Below are positions 34,418 through 43,401 of a stretch of DNA of 64,000 nt, piece by piece. Every line of letters starts with the position of its first letter. The stretch's first letter is position 1. Under the pieces are notes generated by a model. That model was not told where the DNA came from. It saw nothing but the letters and a program-made list of their open reading frames with translations, and searched no databases. The translations under genes were made by a program, and so were the position numbers. Origin of the DNA: Paenibacillus oryzisoli (lineage in GTDB: Bacteria > Bacillota > Bacilli > Paenibacillales > NBRC-103111); NCBI RefSeq assembly GCF_001653565.1, contig NZ_LYPB01000050.1, positions 420,571 through 484,570 of the forward strand, in the 5' to 3' direction.

Positions 34418-35227
34418 CTATTTCAAGGTATCTATGCGATCATCCACATCCATAATCTGTTTCCGATACTGGTTAGGGCTCGTCCCTTCATATTCTTTGA
34501 ACAGCTTAATGAAATATTTCGACGTCTGGTAGCCAACTTGCTCCGAGATATCCGCAATCGTTAATCTGGTTTGCAGGAGCAGTTCCTTCGCCTTCTGGAT
34601 CCGGTTTCTCGTCACATATTCACTGAAAGTGAAGCCGGTTTGTTCTTTGAAAAGAGCGCTGAAATAGCTCGGATTCAGGTGAATCTGGCTGGCTACCTCG
34701 CTCATGCCGAGGGGCTCTTGAAGATGTGCCTCCACGTATTGGATGGCCTGTTGCACGGGGGCGCTGTAATTTTTGTCGGCGGTCTTCGCCTGCATCAAAC
34801 GCGGGTCCACCATTTTCTCCATCGTTTCAACGCGGCCTCGTTCTTCTTCCATGCGCAGCGCCTGCTGGACGGCATCGATCAACTTGCTTTTCTGTATGGG
34901 CTTGAGCAGATAGTTAACAACACCTAATTCAATCGCTGTTTGGGCATATTGAAAATCTGGATGGCCGGAGATGATGATGACTACTGGCTTGTGGGTGAAA
35001 CCACGCGTGCCTTCCACGATTTGCAAACCGTTCATTTCGGGCATACGGATGTCTGTAATCAAGAGATGAATCGGCCTCGTTTGGAGAATCTCCAAGGCTT
35101 CCGTACCGTTGCTGCAGCTAAGTATCTGATAGCGCCCGATCGACCAAGCTTCTAAGGTTTTGCGAATGCCTTCTCGTGTTAAAGGCTCGTCATCTACAAT
35201 TAGTATCGTTTTCCCCGATTGAATCAT
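34418..35227 (-). CDS. YesN-type response regulator (receiver plus AraC HTH)
   Basis: The 269-aa protein has an N-terminal receiver (VDDEP acidic pocket, phosphoacceptor D59 in LLITDIRMPEMNG) and a C-terminal AraC/XylS DNA-binding domain (about 165-265; MSEVASQIHLNPSYFSALFK). The start is ATG 35227 after GAGGAGG; an ATG five codons upstream is not preceded by a ribosome site. It works with the YesM-type kinase upstream to control the CUT1 transporter downstream. Confidence 0.92.
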   Translation of the reverse strand: MIQSGKTILIVDDEPLTREGIRKTLEAWSIGRYQILSCSNGTEALEILQTRPIHLLITDIRMPEMNGLQIVEGTRGFTHKPVVIIISGHPDFQYAQTAIELGVVNYLLKPIQKSKLIDAVQQALRMEEERGRVETMEKMVDPRLMQAKTADKNYSAPVQQAIQYVEAHLQEPLGMSEVASQIHLNPSYFSALFKEQTGFTFSEYVTRNRIQKAKELLLQTRLTIADISEQVGYQTSKYFIKLFKEYEGTSPNQYRKQIMDVDDRIDTLK

Positions 35228-35244
35228 CGTTGTCCTCCTCAAAG

Positions 35245-37029
35245 TTATTCATCAGAAGTACTGTTCTCATAAGCATCTACTCCAATCGGAATATCAAAGG
35301 AGACACTGGTTCCTTGCTGTGGAGCACTCGTAATCGTTAACCCCCGATAGCGGTCTGGATGCCCCGGATAATACAGCTGAATGCGTCGCTGCACATTGGC
35401 TATGGCCATTCCTTTACCTTTCCCAGATGAGGTACCCACACCTCCCTGCTCCATCGATGCTTGCACCGCTTGCAGGGTTTGTTCATTCATACCCGGTCCA
35501 TCATCACTGACGGTAATGCGCAGCTCTGTAAGTTCGAGTGGCGAACGCTCCGTACGAATCGTGATCAGTCCTGGCCCTATTTTACCTTCCAAACCATGCA
35601 AAATCGCATTCTCCACTAATGGCTGAATAAGCAATTTGGGAATATTCACATGATTGTAGGCATCCTCGCAATCAATTTCCCAAACGAGGCGCGTACCGAA
35701 CCTGACACTCATAATGCTTAGATAGCGCTTAATGTGCTCCAATTCCTGGCCTATGCTTACCCATTCATCTTTATTCGGGTTGCCGATGACATAACGGAAT
35801 AAGTCAGACATCGCAACAACTAGATCGGCGAGCTCTTCTTCGTCCTTCTCCTGTAAGGACCAGTACAGCGCTTCTAAAGTGTTATATAAAAAATGAGGAT
35901 CAATCTGCGCTTGCAACGCCTGCAGCTCGGTTCTGCTTTGAATGACTTCCTTCTCGTATACGAGCTTGATCAGCCGATTAATATTATCCACCATTTGGTT
36001 GTAGGTCATGTTCAAATCATTCAACTCTGCTGTGTAGGAATGCGTTAAATTCGGTGTCAGAACGCCTTGCCTTGTATTTCTCATCGCACGCATCAACCTA
36101 AGAATAGGCCTTGTAATCATCGAAGACAACAGAAAGGAAAGGATAATGAAAAGGAACAGCCCGATCGCCCCTGATACGATAATGGCCCAGCGCAGCACGG
36201 ATACCCCTTCAGTAATGTCGCTAACGGGATATAGAATCATGAGTGTCCAGTTCGTCTGTTCCGAGAGCTGCTTCACGAGAATGTACCGCTTCTGGCCAAG
36301 CGTGACCTGCTGCGCATCGTTATGCATCAGTTCACTGATGCTGGTTTGCGTTTCACCCTCCGAGACAATCGGTCTTGCCGAACTGTCCGCTAACAGCATT
36401 AACTCACGATGCCCTGTATCGGGGAGCTGGTTTTGGAAATCGAAATAGCTGCGATTCATCCGCACCATCAAGTACCCGCCGTTTGAGAACCAACGGTCAA
36501 TTAAATTGATCCGACGGATGGCTAGAACCGAGTCCGGATTCTTCGGATCGTTCCCAATCCAAACCAGCTTGCCCTTCTCTTTATCCGCCTGCTCAATCCA
36601 ATTTGGCTCGACAAGATCCGTTAGTTTCTGTTCATCCAGCGGAAACATGCGCGCCAAGTCCGTCGTATACAACTCTACATTGCTCACACCACTGTAGGCT
36701 TGGATATGATTGGCGATTTTCAAAAGTGACTGACGCTCGCTGAAGTTAGGCGCCTTCCCTTGAACCGATGATAAAAACAATTGCTGCAGGTACACATCAT
36801 TGACAGCCTGTAACGTTAACGTATCAATTTGTGTAATGATCGCTTCCAATCTGCCATTCGCTTGACTGGCGATTTGTTTCATCTGTGTCTCCGCCTTCGT
36901 ATTGAGGAGGGTGGACACCGAGTTGTACGTAATCGCACCTGCACAGACCAGAACGGTGATCATCACGGCTATAAATCCCGCTAGCATCTGATTGCGCAAT
37001 GTATTCCAGTTAACTAACTTCTGCCACAA
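35245..37029 (-). CDS. YesM-type sensor histidine kinase
   Basis: The protein (594 aa from TTG 37029, chosen for AAGGGGA 8 bp upstream) has a membrane segment near 14-35, a large extracellular sensor region, a second membrane segment near 283-307, HAMP, then a His_kinase domain with H379 in DPHFLYNTLEALYW and a HATPase domain (NDEWVSIGQELEHIKRYL, SDDGPGMN, GKGMAIANVQRRI). Such kinases, with a YesN regulator, usually control adjacent sugar ABC transporters. A longer reading from ATG 37080 lacks a clear ribosome site. Confidence 0.92.
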   Translation of the reverse strand: MWQKLVNWNTLRNQMLAGFIAVMITVLVCAGAITYNSVSTLLNTKAETQMKQIASQANGRLEAIITQIDTLTLQAVNDVYLQQLFLSSVQGKAPNFSERQSLLKIANHIQAYSGVSNVELYTTDLARMFPLDEQKLTDLVEPNWIEQADKEKGKLVWIGNDPKNPDSVLAIRRINLIDRWFSNGGYLMVRMNRSYFDFQNQLPDTGHRELMLLADSSARPIVSEGETQTSISELMHNDAQQVTLGQKRYILVKQLSEQTNWTLMILYPVSDITEGVSVLRWAIIVSGAIGLFLFIILSFLLSSMITRPILRLMRAMRNTRQGVLTPNLTHSYTAELNDLNMTYNQMVDNINRLIKLVYEKEVIQSRTELQALQAQIDPHFLYNTLEALYWSLQEKDEEELADLVVAMSDLFRYVIGNPNKDEWVSIGQELEHIKRYLSIMSVRFGTRLVWEIDCEDAYNHVNIPKLLIQPLVENAILHGLEGKIGPGLITIRTERSPLELTELRITVSDDGPGMNEQTLQAVQASMEQGGVGTSSGKGKGMAIANVQRRIQLYYPGHPDRYRGLTITSAPQQGTSVSFDIPIGVDAYENSTSDE

Positions 37030-37140
37030 GCGGAAGTCCCCTTTTCGCATAGAGTAAGTGCTTTCAATATGCCAAATCATACTACATAAGAGTTAGTTTG
37101 GCTATTAAACTATTGGTAAAAAGGGTGGAACATTTTGGAT

Positions 37141-37489
37141 GCTGTAAGTCGATTTCTTCGACTTGCGTGGGCGCGGCGCGGCCTTTTCGCGGCTGTAAGT
37201 CGATTTCTTCGACTTGCGCGGGCGCGGCGCGGCCTTTTCGCGGCTGTAAGTCGATTTCTTCGACTTGCGTGGGCGCGGCGGAGACTTTTCGCGGCTGTAA
37301 GTCGATTTCTTCGACTTGCGTGGGCGCGGCGCGGCCTTTTCGCGGCTGTAAGTCGATTTCTTCGACTTGCGCGGGCGCGGCGCGGCCTTTTCGCGGCTGT
37401 AAGTCGATTTCTTCGACTTGCATGGGCGCGGCGCGGCCTTTTCGCGGCTGCAAGTCGATTTTTTCGACTTGCGTGGGCGCGGCGGAGAC
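37141..37489. repeat. 51-bp tandem repeat array with internal hairpins (6.8 copies)
   Basis: Seven units start at 37141, 37192, 37243, 37294, 37345, 37396 and 37447 (last one truncated). Each has the hairpin AAGTCGA-TTTCT-TCGACTT followed by a GC-rich part GCG-GGGCGCGGCGCGGCC and TTTTCGCG. Units differ at only a few positions; units 3 and 7 share a GGAGAC variant. Since 51 is a multiple of 3, two forward and two reverse frames stay open, but none has a credible ribosome site, so the array is treated as non-coding. A second array of the same period and hairpin begins near 63890. Confidence 0.95.
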
Positions 37490-37577
37490 TAAACACCAAA
37501 AAGCCCACCCACCTTCACATCAAATGTGAATACGTGAGTAGACTAGTCGACTTGAAAATGGCAGCCTTGTGCAGTAA

Positions 37578-38687
37578 CTAGCGTTTAGCACCGCGGTAAA
37601 AGAAATTAGGCAGCTTCACTTCATTCGCGTAATGAGAGTGAAAAATATGCGTCGTTGCTGGAGACAACGGTGGAATCAGCCATGTCCAATCACCCGTGAC
37701 ATCACGCCCGCTTTGCTCCTCGTTGTCTTCAAACCGCTTAAACTGCTTCGCAGCAGTATGATGATCAACAATCGCGACGCCGTGCTTTTGAAAGGAATGC
37801 AGCACAGCGACATTCAGCTCCACAAGCGCTTTGTCTCGCCACAGGGAGGATTCGCGCTTCGTCTCGATGCCCATCACCTCCGCTACACGCGGCAGCAGGT
37901 TGTATCTGGCCTCATCAGCAAAGTTCCGCGCGCCGATTTCGGTTCCCATGTACCAGCCGTTGAATGGCGCCGCGGGGTAGATCACGCCACCGATTTCGAG
38001 AACCATATTCGATACCATCGGCACTGCATACCACTGCAACTTCAATTCGTCGAAGTTAGACAACTCGGGATGCGTGATCGGGATCTCCATAATCAACGAC
38101 TCGGGAATCTCAAACAGCTGGGGCGCGCGCTCCCCGACTTGAATCATCAGCGGCAGCACGTCAAAGGGAGTACCCGCCCCTTGCCAACCAAGCGCTTGGC
38201 ATTCCTTCGTGAAAGCTACTGAGATCGGATCGCCAACGATTCCTTGATCTGTCTCATAGCCGGCATAGCGAATCAGCTGCTCATTCTTAATCTGAACAAC
38301 AGCCTTCCCGCTTCGGGCAGGTGGGAAAATCGTGATGACCGGACGGATTTTGCCGCCGTTCGTCGCAGTTTCGATATGCTGGAATAGCGCTTCGGCTGCT
38401 CCAGCTTCTGTCTCTATGTGGCGAGCATCGTGTACACGAAGCGACTCCCAGAACAAGCGGCCAATGCAGCGGTTACTATTGCGCCAAGCCATTTTCGCAC
38501 CATGCTCCAGCTCTTCAAAGGTGATCTCATAATCACCTTGATAGCGGATGGCTTCTGTGATATCGGCAATTCGCATGGCGATCTGCGCATGACTTTTGCC
38601 CAATTCCTCGTAACACTCATGAATAAAACTGCTTGCTTTGGCAATGACTTCCTCTAGTTGTTCTAGTTGTTGATCCTGAATCTTCAT
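37578..38687 (-). CDS. nos: Nitric oxide synthase, oxygenase type
   Basis: The 369-aa protein is a bacterial NOS oxygenase that makes NO from L-arginine with heme and a tetrahydropterin/tetrahydrofolate cofactor, using a separate reductase. The heme-thiolate motif WRNSNRCIGR (C74), the arginine-binding GWYMGTEIGARNFAD segment and the WTWLIPPLSPATTHIFH region are intact. ATG 38687 follows TTGGAG; an ATG at 38705 overlaps the previous stop. It appears to be the last gene of a pirin-unknown-nos unit, and the 51-bp array lies downstream. Confidence 0.95.
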   Translation of the reverse strand: MKIQDQQLEQLEEVIAKASSFIHECYEELGKSHAQIAMRIADITEAIRYQGDYEITFEELEHGAKMAWRNSNRCIGRLFWESLRVHDARHIETEAGAAEALFQHIETATNGGKIRPVITIFPPARSGKAVVQIKNEQLIRYAGYETDQGIVGDPISVAFTKECQALGWQGAGTPFDVLPLMIQVGERAPQLFEIPESLIMEIPITHPELSNFDELKLQWYAVPMVSNMVLEIGGVIYPAAPFNGWYMGTEIGARNFADEARYNLLPRVAEVMGIETKRESSLWRDKALVELNVAVLHSFQKHGVAIVDHHTAAKQFKRFEDNEEQSGRDVTGDWTWLIPPLSPATTHIFHSHYANEVKLPNFFYRGAKR

Positions 38688-38701
38688 GGGTGTAGCTCCA
38701 A

Positions 38702-39031
38702 TCATTTCACACTAAACTGGTCGGGAATGTATAAGATATGGGATGTTGCTCGAATTGTCAGCTCCCCCTTGTCCTCATTAAACTGAACGCCATCCTCGTC
38801 AACATAGAACCATAATTTCTGTGTTGGCTCATTCTCAATCTCTTGGAACACGAATACGTTTAACTCCTCTTTCCATTTCAGTAGCTCCGCAATCTGCTCA
38901 GGTTGTTCGATCCTCACACGAAATACCCATTGCTGGCCTTGCTGCTCGTACGTGTAGGGCAGGGGATGTTTACCCGTATCGATAAACGCGCGGCCACCCA
39001 CGGCATGCTTCACTAGAAAAGTTTCCTTCAT
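38702..39031 (-). CDS. Conserved-looking small protein of unknown function
   Basis: The 109-aa cytoplasmic protein is beta-strand rich with many Glu, Gln and aromatic residues, no cysteine, no signal peptide and no recognised motif. It starts at ATG 39031 after GGAGG, 34 bp behind the pirin gene, and ends 14 bp before nos. Its place between a pirin and nos suggests a link to redox or NO metabolism, but there is no direct evidence. Confidence 0.7.
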   Translation of the reverse strand: MKETFLVKHAVGGRAFIDTGKHPLPYTYEQQGQQWVFRVRIEQPEQIAELLKWKEELNVFVFQEIENEPTQKLWFYVDEDGVQFNEDKGELTIRATSHILYIPDQFSVK

Positions 39032-39065
39032 CGCTGCAACCTCCTCTGTCTCTTTCGTTTATGCC

Positions 39066-39764
39066 TTATGGCAGATCAATTAGCATGAAATGTGTATCTT
39101 CCAATGCACGAATGGTGAGCGTCGACTCATGTTGCATACGCGCACTATCTTTCGTTTCCAGAACGGTATCATTCGCCGTGCATTTCCCGCTAACCAACAT
39201 GAGGAAAATGCGGCGATTCTCGCCTTGCTCGAATTGAAGTTCTTTCCCCGCATCCAGCTTGCTGAGGTAAATGCTCATATCCTGATGAATTTTCGCGATG
39301 TGAGGGCCGCCTTCGGGTGTAACGACGGGCAGAAGGTTGTTTATTAAAGCCTCGGGCTCATACGTCACATTTTCAAAAGAGGGTTCCATGCCTCGCTTCT
39401 CAGGCATAAACCAAAGCTGAAACAGACTCATCGGCTCCGTTTCCGATGCATTATACTCAGCATGAATGACACCGCTGCCTGCTGACATGCGCTGCACGCC
39501 ATTGGACGCTGTTACGGCCACATGACCTAGGCTGTCTTCATGTTTAATCGCTCCACTGAGCACGATGCTGACAATTTCCATATCGCTATGGGGATGTGGG
39601 CCGAACCCCCTCCCTGCCGCGATATCATCGTCATTGCAGACACGCATTACACCAAAGCTGACATTCTCTTCATCAAAATAATCGCCAAAGGAAAAACTTT
39701 TGTGGCTCTTGAGCCACCCCAAATCTGTTGAATTGCGCGTGTTAGCCGGGAATAGTTGGATCAC
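39066..39764 (-). CDS. Pirin-family bicupin (YhhW-like)
   Basis: The 232-aa protein begins with the pirin hallmark (SFSFGDYFDEENVSFG), followed by the metal-binding GFGPHPHSDMEIVSIVLSG and HAEYNAS. Bacterial members can act as quercetin 2,3-dioxygenases; physiological roles vary. It starts the probable operon pirin-unknown-nos, with GGAGG upstream of the ATG. Confidence 0.9.
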   Translation of the reverse strand: MIQLFPANTRNSTDLGWLKSHKSFSFGDYFDEENVSFGVMRVCNDDDIAAGRGFGPHPHSDMEIVSIVLSGAIKHEDSLGHVAVTASNGVQRMSAGSGVIHAEYNASETEPMSLFQLWFMPEKRGMEPSFENVTYEPEALINNLLPVVTPEGGPHIAKIHQDMSIYLSKLDAGKELQFEQGENRRIFLMLVSGKCTANDTVLETKDSARMQHESTLTIRALEDTHFMLIDLP

Positions 39765-39878
39765 AGCAATCGCCTCCTTTTATAAGTACCTATAGCTTAT
39801 CATAACTAGGATACGGACTCCATGTCGGAACAGTGGCGGAACCAAGTGGGTTGTGTGAAGAATCGAAAGAATCCGAAG

Positions 39879-41957
39879 TTACTCCATCCTATATACCGGA
39901 AGCGTGAATAAGAATGTACTTCCCTCACCTAATTTACTAACAACACCAACACGACCCTGATGCCGCTCCACGATCTCCTTAACAATGGCTAATCCCAGCC
40001 CACTGCCACTGGCGTTCCCCTCTATCTTCCGATAGAAGCGTTCGAACACATGAGATAATTCTTCTTCTTCAATGCCCGGTCCTTGATCCTTCACTTCTAT
40101 GACAACTTCATAAGGCACGGCATCCCCCTTATCATTCGTAGGAACTATCCTGCAGTTAATGACAATGGTGGAGTTCAAGCTTCGACTAAATTTGACCGCA
40201 TTCCCCACGTAGTTGTTCAGCACCTGCTTTATTCGCTTGGCATCAGCATCGATCCACGCTTCATTCTTCTCCAGCAACGTTTCTAAACTGCCGATCCGCA
40301 AGGTGATATGTTGACTAGCGAGGTCTGCTTTCATCCTGGGAATCAGGTCCTCCATATAACTGCGTAGTTGATATCTCTTGAATTGAAATTGTAGTTGTCC
40401 TGACTCCAGCAAGGACAATTCAAACAAATCATCGTTTAACCGCTTGACGTAAGCAGCTTTATCCAAGAGGGATTGAACAAACTCCGGTTGATCTGCTGCA
40501 TGCACAAGTCCATCCTTCATTAATTGCATGTTCATCTGAATGCCGATTAACGGTGAGCCCATATCATGAGAGATATTCGCCAACATCTCCGTCCTGCTGT
40601 GGTGCATCTGAGCCAATTCCTTATTCTTGCGATGTAGATCTGCTGTTCTATCCTCTACTTTCAGCTCCAAAGTCTGATTCAAGAGCTGTAGGTCTGAAGA
40701 TAAAGCAGCGTTATGATTAAACAATCGCGAGTAGCGGTAAGAGATAATAATCGCCTGCAAGAGAACAAATATAAAGATCGCATCGTATAGAATCTCGGCT
40801 GATACAATCATGCGTTGAAACAACATCACATCATTGACACAGGAGATAACGATGATGATGTAGCCAATCATATTAATGAGTGCGCCTTCTCTTCTGCGCT
40901 TGACGGCGCAGATGCATACATAACCAATCGTATACATCGAAATCAGTAACATAATGCCGAATTGAATCGGAAGGGTCTTCGTATATACGCTCGCAGGCAT
41001 GAGGAGGATATACATGCTGAAGACAGAGGTAAGTACATGGGATAAGACGGCTACTCTTCGATTCATTTCTTGAGGAAACATCCGATTCATCAGCATAACT
41101 AAGAACATATATGCAATATGCCCTGTCAAATAATCGAGCTTAACAATCGTCTCCCAACTCATGAAAGGAGCTAGGATATCCACCAAATACGTGTCTCTAA
41201 TCCAGCCCCGCACTCCGATATCTATGGCTAACAAACCGACAAACAAGGTAGAGCGATCGCTTCTGCGAATCCCATAGATAATTAAATGATACAGCCCAAT
41301 GACGAGTAATCCGCCAATAGTTAGTGCCGCCATCAGTTTCTTCTTCACCATGTAGGCCAGAAGATGATCCCCATCTCCAAACTTAATCTCCTTGATTGCC
41401 CCTTCACTTCTAAACCTATAATTGGAAGCTTGAATGACTACTTCCACTTCCGTACTCTTCGGCTCAAAGAAAATCAGTTTCGCCCGCGATTGCGGTACTT
41501 CCTCTGTCATCATTTCTCCAACGACCCCAACACCACCAAGCATGTGCCCATCCACCCATACTGTGTACGCACTGGCAATATCGCTTAAAAATAAAGCCTT
41601 CTGTTGACCAATTTCATACTTGGACAGTTTGAGCTGCAACCGATAAGTACCTACTTTCACCTCAGTCAACAATTGTTCATTTATCCGCTGTTTGTCCCAA
41701 GACTGAGGGATCTGTATATAATCAGGTTCCTCTGCATGACTAGTGATTTGTTCGGGGGTTAGCAATTGATTCTTATAAAAAGCCCACTCCCCTTCAAGCG
41801 AGATTGCCTCTATTGGGTAATTAACGGATGATATATCCACCGCTCCATGCCGAACAAGAACATTGTTCTCGGATTCCGCAGTTACGGTCGATCCCCCAGC
41901 TAATATAGTAATCGTAAGGATGAATAGGATGAGACCATAGCGGTAGATAACGATCAC
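39879..41957 (-). CDS. 7TMR-DISM sensor histidine kinase
   Basis: The 692-aa protein has a signal segment, an extracellular 7TMR-DISM-type sugar-binding-like region (about 35-200; WAFYKNQLLTP, SYTVWVDG-like VWVDGHMLGGVG), seven membrane segments (about 205-410), a coiled linker, HisKA with H464 in ANISHDMGSPL, and HATPase (about 560-690) with DQGPGIEEE and GSGLGLAIVKEIVE. It is divergent from a LuxR-type regulator at 42066. HisKA-class kinases normally pair with OmpR-type regulators, so the neighbour pairing is unusual. Confidence 0.9.
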   Translation of the reverse strand: MIVIYRYGLILFILTITILAGGSTVTAESENNVLVRHGAVDISSVNYPIEAISLEGEWAFYKNQLLTPEQITSHAEEPDYIQIPQSWDKQRINEQLLTEVKVGTYRLQLKLSKYEIGQQKALFLSDIASAYTVWVDGHMLGGVGVVGEMMTEEVPQSRAKLIFFEPKSTEVEVVIQASNYRFRSEGAIKEIKFGDGDHLLAYMVKKKLMAALTIGGLLVIGLYHLIIYGIRRSDRSTLFVGLLAIDIGVRGWIRDTYLVDILAPFMSWETIVKLDYLTGHIAYMFLVMLMNRMFPQEMNRRVAVLSHVLTSVFSMYILLMPASVYTKTLPIQFGIMLLISMYTIGYVCICAVKRRREGALINMIGYIIIVISCVNDVMLFQRMIVSAEILYDAIFIFVLLQAIIISYRYSRLFNHNAALSSDLQLLNQTLELKVEDRTADLHRKNKELAQMHHSRTEMLANISHDMGSPLIGIQMNMQLMKDGLVHAADQPEFVQSLLDKAAYVKRLNDDLFELSLLESGQLQFQFKRYQLRSYMEDLIPRMKADLASQHITLRIGSLETLLEKNEAWIDADAKRIKQVLNNYVGNAVKFSRSLNSTIVINCRIVPTNDKGDAVPYEVVIEVKDQGPGIEEEELSHVFERFYRKIEGNASGSGLGLAIVKEIVERHQGRVGVVSKLGEGSTFLFTLPVYRME

Positions 41958-42004
41958 CTTCTAATTCAATTTGGGAGTTTACGATGATAATCCAAAATAT
42001 CCAT

Positions 42005-42040
42005 GGTATGATTGTTCTAAACTGTTGTACAACATCATAC
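42005..42040. promoter_or_regulatory. Inverted repeat in divergent kinase/regulator promoter region
   Basis: The perfect palindrome TGTTGTACAACA (42023-42034) is nested in a larger inverted repeat GTATGAT...ATCATAC. It sits between divergent genes, so it could be an operator for the LuxR-type regulator. Confidence 0.4.
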
Positions 42041-42065
42041 ACTCCCGACCGGAGGATTACTAACA

Positions 42066-42728
42066 TTGAAGACCTTCAAAGTGTTTATCACCGATGACGA
42101 AGTATTGATAGGCAATGCTCTCAAAATTGTCATTCAGGCTCAACCGGACATGGAAGTTATAGGTATCGCTACTAGCGGTATAGATGCACTAGCTCAGCTC
42201 GAAAACATTCAACCTGATCTTGTTCTGATGGATGTGAGGATGCCTGGCATGGATGGGATTGCATGTACAAAGAAACTGAAAGAACGGTATCCGGAGATGC
42301 CCATCCTTATTCTCACAACTTATAATGAAGAGTCTTATATTATCGATGGGTTGGCACACGGGGCGAACGGCTATTTGCTTAAAGGACTGCAATTCTCACA
42401 ATTAATCGAAACGATACGGAGTACACTTAATGGTCAGTATATTTTACCTGCAGAAGTCGCGGCCAAGCTGTCGCGCTATCTGATGAATACACGAAATGCG
42501 CCTCGTGATATCTCTACATTGCCAGCTTCCATCACGGCCAATAATCTGTTTACCACACGTGAACAAGATATTCTGCTTCTGTTAGGAAACCGATTATCCA
42601 TTCGTGAGATCGCCGATGAACTGCATATTAGCGAAGGAACAATCAAGAATTACCTGACCATCATCTATGAAAAACTGAACGTATCTAGCCGTTATGAAGC
42701 TATTACATTATTGAGGGCCAACATCTGA
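42066..42728 (+). CDS. LuxR-type response regulator
   Basis: The 220-aa protein has a receiver domain (TDDE pocket, phosphoacceptor D56 in LVLMDVRMPGMDG, LLKG switch) and a NarL/LuxR helix-turn-helix (about 158-215; TTREQDILLLLGNRLSIREIADELH). The start is TTG 42066, 10 bp after GGAGG. It is transcribed away from the 7TMR-DISM kinase, the likely partner. Confidence 0.92.
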   Translation: MKTFKVFITDDEVLIGNALKIVIQAQPDMEVIGIATSGIDALAQLENIQPDLVLMDVRMPGMDGIACTKKLKERYPEMPILILTTYNEESYIIDGLAHGANGYLLKGLQFSQLIETIRSTLNGQYILPAEVAAKLSRYLMNTRNAPRDISTLPASITANNLFTTREQDILLLLGNRLSIREIADELHISEGTIKNYLTIIYEKLNVSSRYEAITLLRANI

Positions 42729-42736
42729 ATAGAGCC

Positions 42737-43099
42737 TCATACGTTCATGAGATTATGAATGGCCTCAATCACTCTTTCTCCCTGCAAAGGCTTCACGAGA
42801 AAATCCTTGGCCCCGGACTTAATAGCCTCAAGTACCATCCTTTGTTGCCCCATGGCTGAACACATAATAACTTGTGCCTTGGGGTTGATCCTCTTAATTT
42901 CAATAAGAGCCGTAATCCCATCCATTTCGGGCATTGTAATATCCATGATGACTAAATCAGGCATGAGCATTTTATAGTATTTTACTGCGTCTGCTCCGTT
43001 TGCTGCCTCCGCTACAACGACAAACCCAGCTGATATTAGCATATCTTTTAACATCAATCTCATAAAACCAGCATCATCAACAATCATAATTGAGTTCAT
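42737..43099 (-). CDS. CheY-like single-domain response regulator
   Basis: The 120-aa protein is a lone receiver domain: VDD pocket at 8-9, D53 in LVIMDITMPEMDG, S/T switch CSAMGQ and K near 102 in FLVKPL. It closely resembles CheY. It converges on the LuxR-type regulator gene with only 8 bp between them. No chemotaxis or flagellar genes are in the window, so it may serve the adjacent kinase or a distant system. ATG 43099 is chosen over a GTG at 43117. Confidence 0.88.
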   Translation of the reverse strand: MNSIMIVDDAGFMRLMLKDMLISAGFVVVAEAANGADAVKYYKMLMPDLVIMDITMPEMDGITALIEIKRINPKAQVIMCSAMGQQRMVLEAIKSGAKDFLVKPLQGERVIEAIHNLMNV

Positions 43100-43276
43100 G
43101 ACTAGCGTATCCCCCACTTTACTATATCGTTATTCATACCCAATCGGCCTGCTTGATCAATGTGTCTTCTTTCTCATTTCGCTAACCCTATTATAGATGG
43201 ACCAGATAATTCATTTAAGTGACAAAAGGTCACAAATTTATTGAAGCTACCGTGGCAACTGTGACGAATCATGTAG

Positions 43277-43380
43277 AATAAGAGGCTATCTCAAAAGTCT
43301 AAGTAGACTTATTGAAACGCCTCTTTCGTTATTGACCCATATATAATACATGTAATGCAGCGGTGGGACAGCCCCTTATT
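43277..43380. mobile_element. 104-bp MITE-like element
   Basis: Terminal inverted repeats AATAAGAGGCTATCTCA (43277-43293) and TGGGACAGCCCCTTATT (43364-43380) match at about 14 of 17 positions. The GGCTATCTCA/GGGACAGCC ends resemble insertion-sequence ends of the IS1182 type. No transposase is present. An internal AAGTCTA-AGTAGACTT hairpin is also seen. Confidence 0.4.
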
Positions 43381-43401
43381 GTGACTAGCTCTTATCCCGG
43401 G

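Noticed and set aside
37141..37489. CRISPR array
   Set aside because: Units are contiguous and nearly identical with no variable spacers, and no cas gene is nearby.
37082..37581. Four overlapping frames with 17-residue repeats, for example QPRKGRAAPTQVEEIDL
   Set aside because: They result from a 51-bp non-coding repeat whose period is a multiple of three; no frame has a credible ribosome site.
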